7,196 bases of DNA from contig JAEDNG010000041.1 of NCBI GenBank assembly GCA_016302625.1, positions 1 to 7,196 on the forward strand, read 5' to 3'. Of the stretch, positions 5,793-7,196 are shown in pieces. Below the pieces are notes generated by a model. It was not told the origin of the DNA. It saw nothing but the letters and a program-made list of their open reading frames with translations, and searched no databases. Within the stretch, counting starts at the first letter, position 1, and each line of letters begins with the position of its first letter. Made by a program: the position numbers and the translations under genes. Origin of the DNA: Clostridiaceae bacterium. GTDB lineage: Bacteria > Bacillota > Clostridia > Oscillospirales > Acutalibacteraceae.

Positions 5793-6761
5793 ATGATTAC
5801 AAGAGAAGAAACCTACAAAAAGGCGTTTGAAATAAAGAAAAACGCGCTTAAGGAAAAGGAGCAGCGCCGGAATATGCTGCTTGCCGCCGCTTACAGCGCA
5901 GAGCCACGGCTTAAAGAGCTTGAAAGGGAGCAGTCGGCGATAGGCGCATCGCTGGCTCTTGCTGCCCTTTCAGGGGCTGATACAGTCGCCGACTTAAAAA
6001 AACGCTCGCAGGCTCTTGCCGCCGAAAAAAAGCTTATTCTCGAAAAAGCCGAAGTAAGGGATATAGAATACGACTGTCCTGTATGTAAGGACACGGGATA
6101 TGTTTCGGGCAAGATATGCGGCTGCGTAAAAAAAATCGCCGCCGAAATCATGATAAACGAGCTGTCCGAGGAAATGCCGCTTAAAAGCTCTCGGTTTGAT
6201 AATTTCAATCTTAACTATTATTCGGACAGAGACGGAAAAGAGGGCAATCCTCGCCGCCGAATGACCTCGGTTTTAAAGGTCTGCTCCGAATATGTTATTA
6301 ATTTTGAGCCGCGGAAATCCCGCAATCTTCTTTTTATGGGAAAAACGGGGCTCGGAAAAACGCATTTAACCCTTGCTATAGCCGGAGGACTCATCGAAAA
6401 GGGCTTTACACCCGTGTACGGCTCGGCGGAAAACCTTTTTACACAGCTTGAAAAGGAAAAATTCACCGGTGAAAACCGCGGCGCTTACGATACGATGATA
6501 AACTGCGACTTGCTTATAATCGACGATTTGGGAGCAGAAACGCCGACCGCTTTTTCAAAATCGGCGGTATATAATTTGATAAACAGCCGCCTGCTGTCGT
6601 GCAGACCGACCATTGTCAACACAAATCTTTCGATGAAAGAAATCGAAGCTCGCTATACCGCGCGGGTAGCCTCTCGGTTTATCGGGAATTTTGACGCGTA
6701 TAAATTTATCGGCGACGATATAAGACAGCAAAAAGCAATCGAACGCATGAATAAGGAGTAA
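5793..6761 (+). CDS. DnaC/DnaI-like AAA+ helicase loader
   Basis: Predicted cytosolic ATPase that loads the replicative DnaB/DnaC-type helicase together with the preceding DnaD-domain protein. The N-terminal 90 residues are charged and helical, probably coiled coil. A zinc-binding cluster follows, C95-x2-C98 and C109-x-C111 (CPVCKDTGY, ICGC), as in DnaI-type loaders. The AAA+ domain has Walker A GKTGLGKT (183-190), Walker B LLIIDDLG (240-247), a sensor-1 segment TIVNTN (273-278) and a basic RVASRF (291-296) that may include the arginine finger. Its 322 residues fit the DnaI family (about 310). An AGGTG ribosome binding site overlaps the stop codon of the upstream gene, so the two are probably translationally coupled. 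IstB-type transposon ATPases share the AAA+ core, but the zinc cluster, the DnaD neighbour and the absence of a transposase argue against that. Confidence 0.92.
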   Translation: MITREETYKKAFEIKKNALKEKEQRRNMLLAAAYSAEPRLKELEREQSAIGASLALAALSGADTVADLKKRSQALAAEKKLILEKAEVRDIEYDCPVCKDTGYVSGKICGCVKKIAAEIMINELSEEMPLKSSRFDNFNLNYYSDRDGKEGNPRRRMTSVLKVCSEYVINFEPRKSRNLLFMGKTGLGKTHLTLAIAGGLIEKGFTPVYGSAENLFTQLEKEKFTGENRGAYDTMINCDLLIIDDLGAETPTAFSKSAVYNLINSRLLSCRPTIVNTNLSMKEIEARYTARVASRFIGNFDAYKFIGDDIRQQKAIERMNKE

Positions 6762-6770
6762 TTCTTTTTG
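6753..6770 (+). promoter_or_regulatory. Ribosome binding site and TTG start of mnmG
   Basis: AAGGAG at 6753-6758 lies inside the last two sense codons of the upstream ATPase gene, 9 bases before TTG at 6768-6770. The mnmG frame is closed by a stop at 6759-6761, and the first in-frame ATG comes only after the FAD-binding motif. TTG is therefore the only start that keeps the conserved N-terminus. Confidence 0.85.
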
Positions 6771-7196
6771 GAAGCAAAGAAATATAACGCCGGCGGTTAT
6801 GATGTCGCGGTTATAGGCGGCGGACACGCCGGAATTGAGGCGGCTTTAGCCTCGGCAAGACTCGGCTGTAAAACCGTGATGTTCACAATAAGCGTCGACT
6901 GGGTAGGAAATATGCCCTGCAACCCCTCAATCGGAGGAACGGCTAAGGGTCATCTTGTAAGGGAGCTTGACGCGCTGGGCGGCGAAATGGGTAAAGCGGC
7001 GGATAAAAACACCCTGCAAAGCCGAATGCTTAATCTCGGCAAGGGACCGGCTGTTCATTCCCTGCGCGCGCAGATAGACAGACGGGCATACAGCGAATAC
7101 ATGAAGCATACCGTCGAGCTTCAGGAAAATCTTGACGTTAAGCAATGCGAAATAGTTGATTTATACAAAGAAAACGGCGCGTGGCACTGCGTCTCA
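6768..7196 (+). CDS. mnmG: tRNA U34 carboxymethylaminomethyl modification enzyme MnmG (GidA), 5' part
   Basis: FAD-dependent enzyme that, with the GTPase MnmE, installs the cmnm5 group on wobble uridine 34 of tRNAs reading split codon boxes. Only the first 143 codons are in the window; the family is about 620-630 residues, so roughly three quarters lies to the right. Seen here are the FAD dinucleotide-binding motif VIGGGHAGIEAALA (15-28), the conserved NMPCNPSIGGTAKGHLVRE block (48-66) with the family cysteine C51, DALGGEMGKAADK (68-80), and the LGKGPAVHSLRAQIDRRAY stretch that follows. The gene uses a TTG start. It lies 6 bases after the helicase-loader stop with no terminator between, so it is the third gene of the operon. 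Confidence 0.95.
   Translation, partial: MEAKKYNAGGYDVAVIGGGHAGIEAALASARLGCKTVMFTISVDWVGNMPCNPSIGGTAKGHLVRELDALGGEMGKAADKNTLQSRMLNLGKGPAVHSLRAQIDRRAYSEYMKHTVELQENLDVKQCEIVDLYKENGAWHCVS

Noticed and set aside
5793..6761. IstB-type transposase helper ATPase, suggesting a mobile element
   Set aside because: No transposase, terminal inverted repeats or target duplication is present. The zinc cluster and DnaD-domain neighbour identify a chromosomal helicase loader instead.
1..7196. Possible novel defence, phage or toxin-antitoxin system
   Set aside because: Every coding stretch belongs to a known metabolic, replication or tRNA-modification family and the intergenic spaces are filled by known regulatory RNAs and promoters, leaving no unexplained gene.

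Overview
The window looks like chromosomal DNA of a low-to-mid GC Gram-positive bacterium of the Bacillota, most likely class Clostridia and perhaps the Oscillospirales/Ruminococcaceae; the rank below class is inference. Support comes from a tRNA-sensing T-box leader, a tandem glycine riboswitch, a DnaD-domain protein next to a DnaC/DnaI-type helicase loader, strong AGGAGG-type ribosome binding sites, a TTG start and sigma-A-like promoters. There are no insertion sequences, tRNA or rRNA genes, CRISPR arrays or phage genes.

Layout. (1) 1-1180, minus strand: 5' part of a sodium:alanine/glycine symporter (AGCS family) that runs off the left edge. (2) 1181-1619: a fully regulatory intergenic region. 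On the minus strand it carries a promoter, a two-aptamer glycine riboswitch and an expression platform with a terminator and a candidate antiterminator. On the plus strand it carries the gdhA promoter. (3) 1620-2969, plus: gdhA, a probably NADP-dependent glutamate dehydrogenase. (4) 2994-3039: one hairpin terminator shared by two convergent genes. (5) 3045-4418, minus: a TrpB2-type tryptophan synthase beta chain. (6) 4419-4875: a second regulatory intergenic region with a T-box leader (UGG specifier, tRNA-Trp) for trpB and, divergently, the promoter of the next operon. (7) 4876-7196, plus: an operon of a DnaD-domain protein, a DnaC/DnaI-like AAA+ helicase loader and the 5' part of mnmG (tRNA wobble-uridine modification), which runs off the right edge.

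How the parts work together. The left two thirds is a set of separately controlled amino-acid genes. Uptake of a small amino acid is controlled by glycine, ammonium/glutamate interconversion has its own promoter, and tryptophan formation is controlled by uncharged tRNA-Trp. The right third is a housekeeping replication-restart/tRNA-modification operon. All genes belong to known families. The points most worth a second look are the predicted OFF-type wiring of the glycine riboswitch, an unusual hairpin insertion in its first aptamer, and a solitary trpB2 under a Trp T-box. I see no evidence for a wholly new system here.
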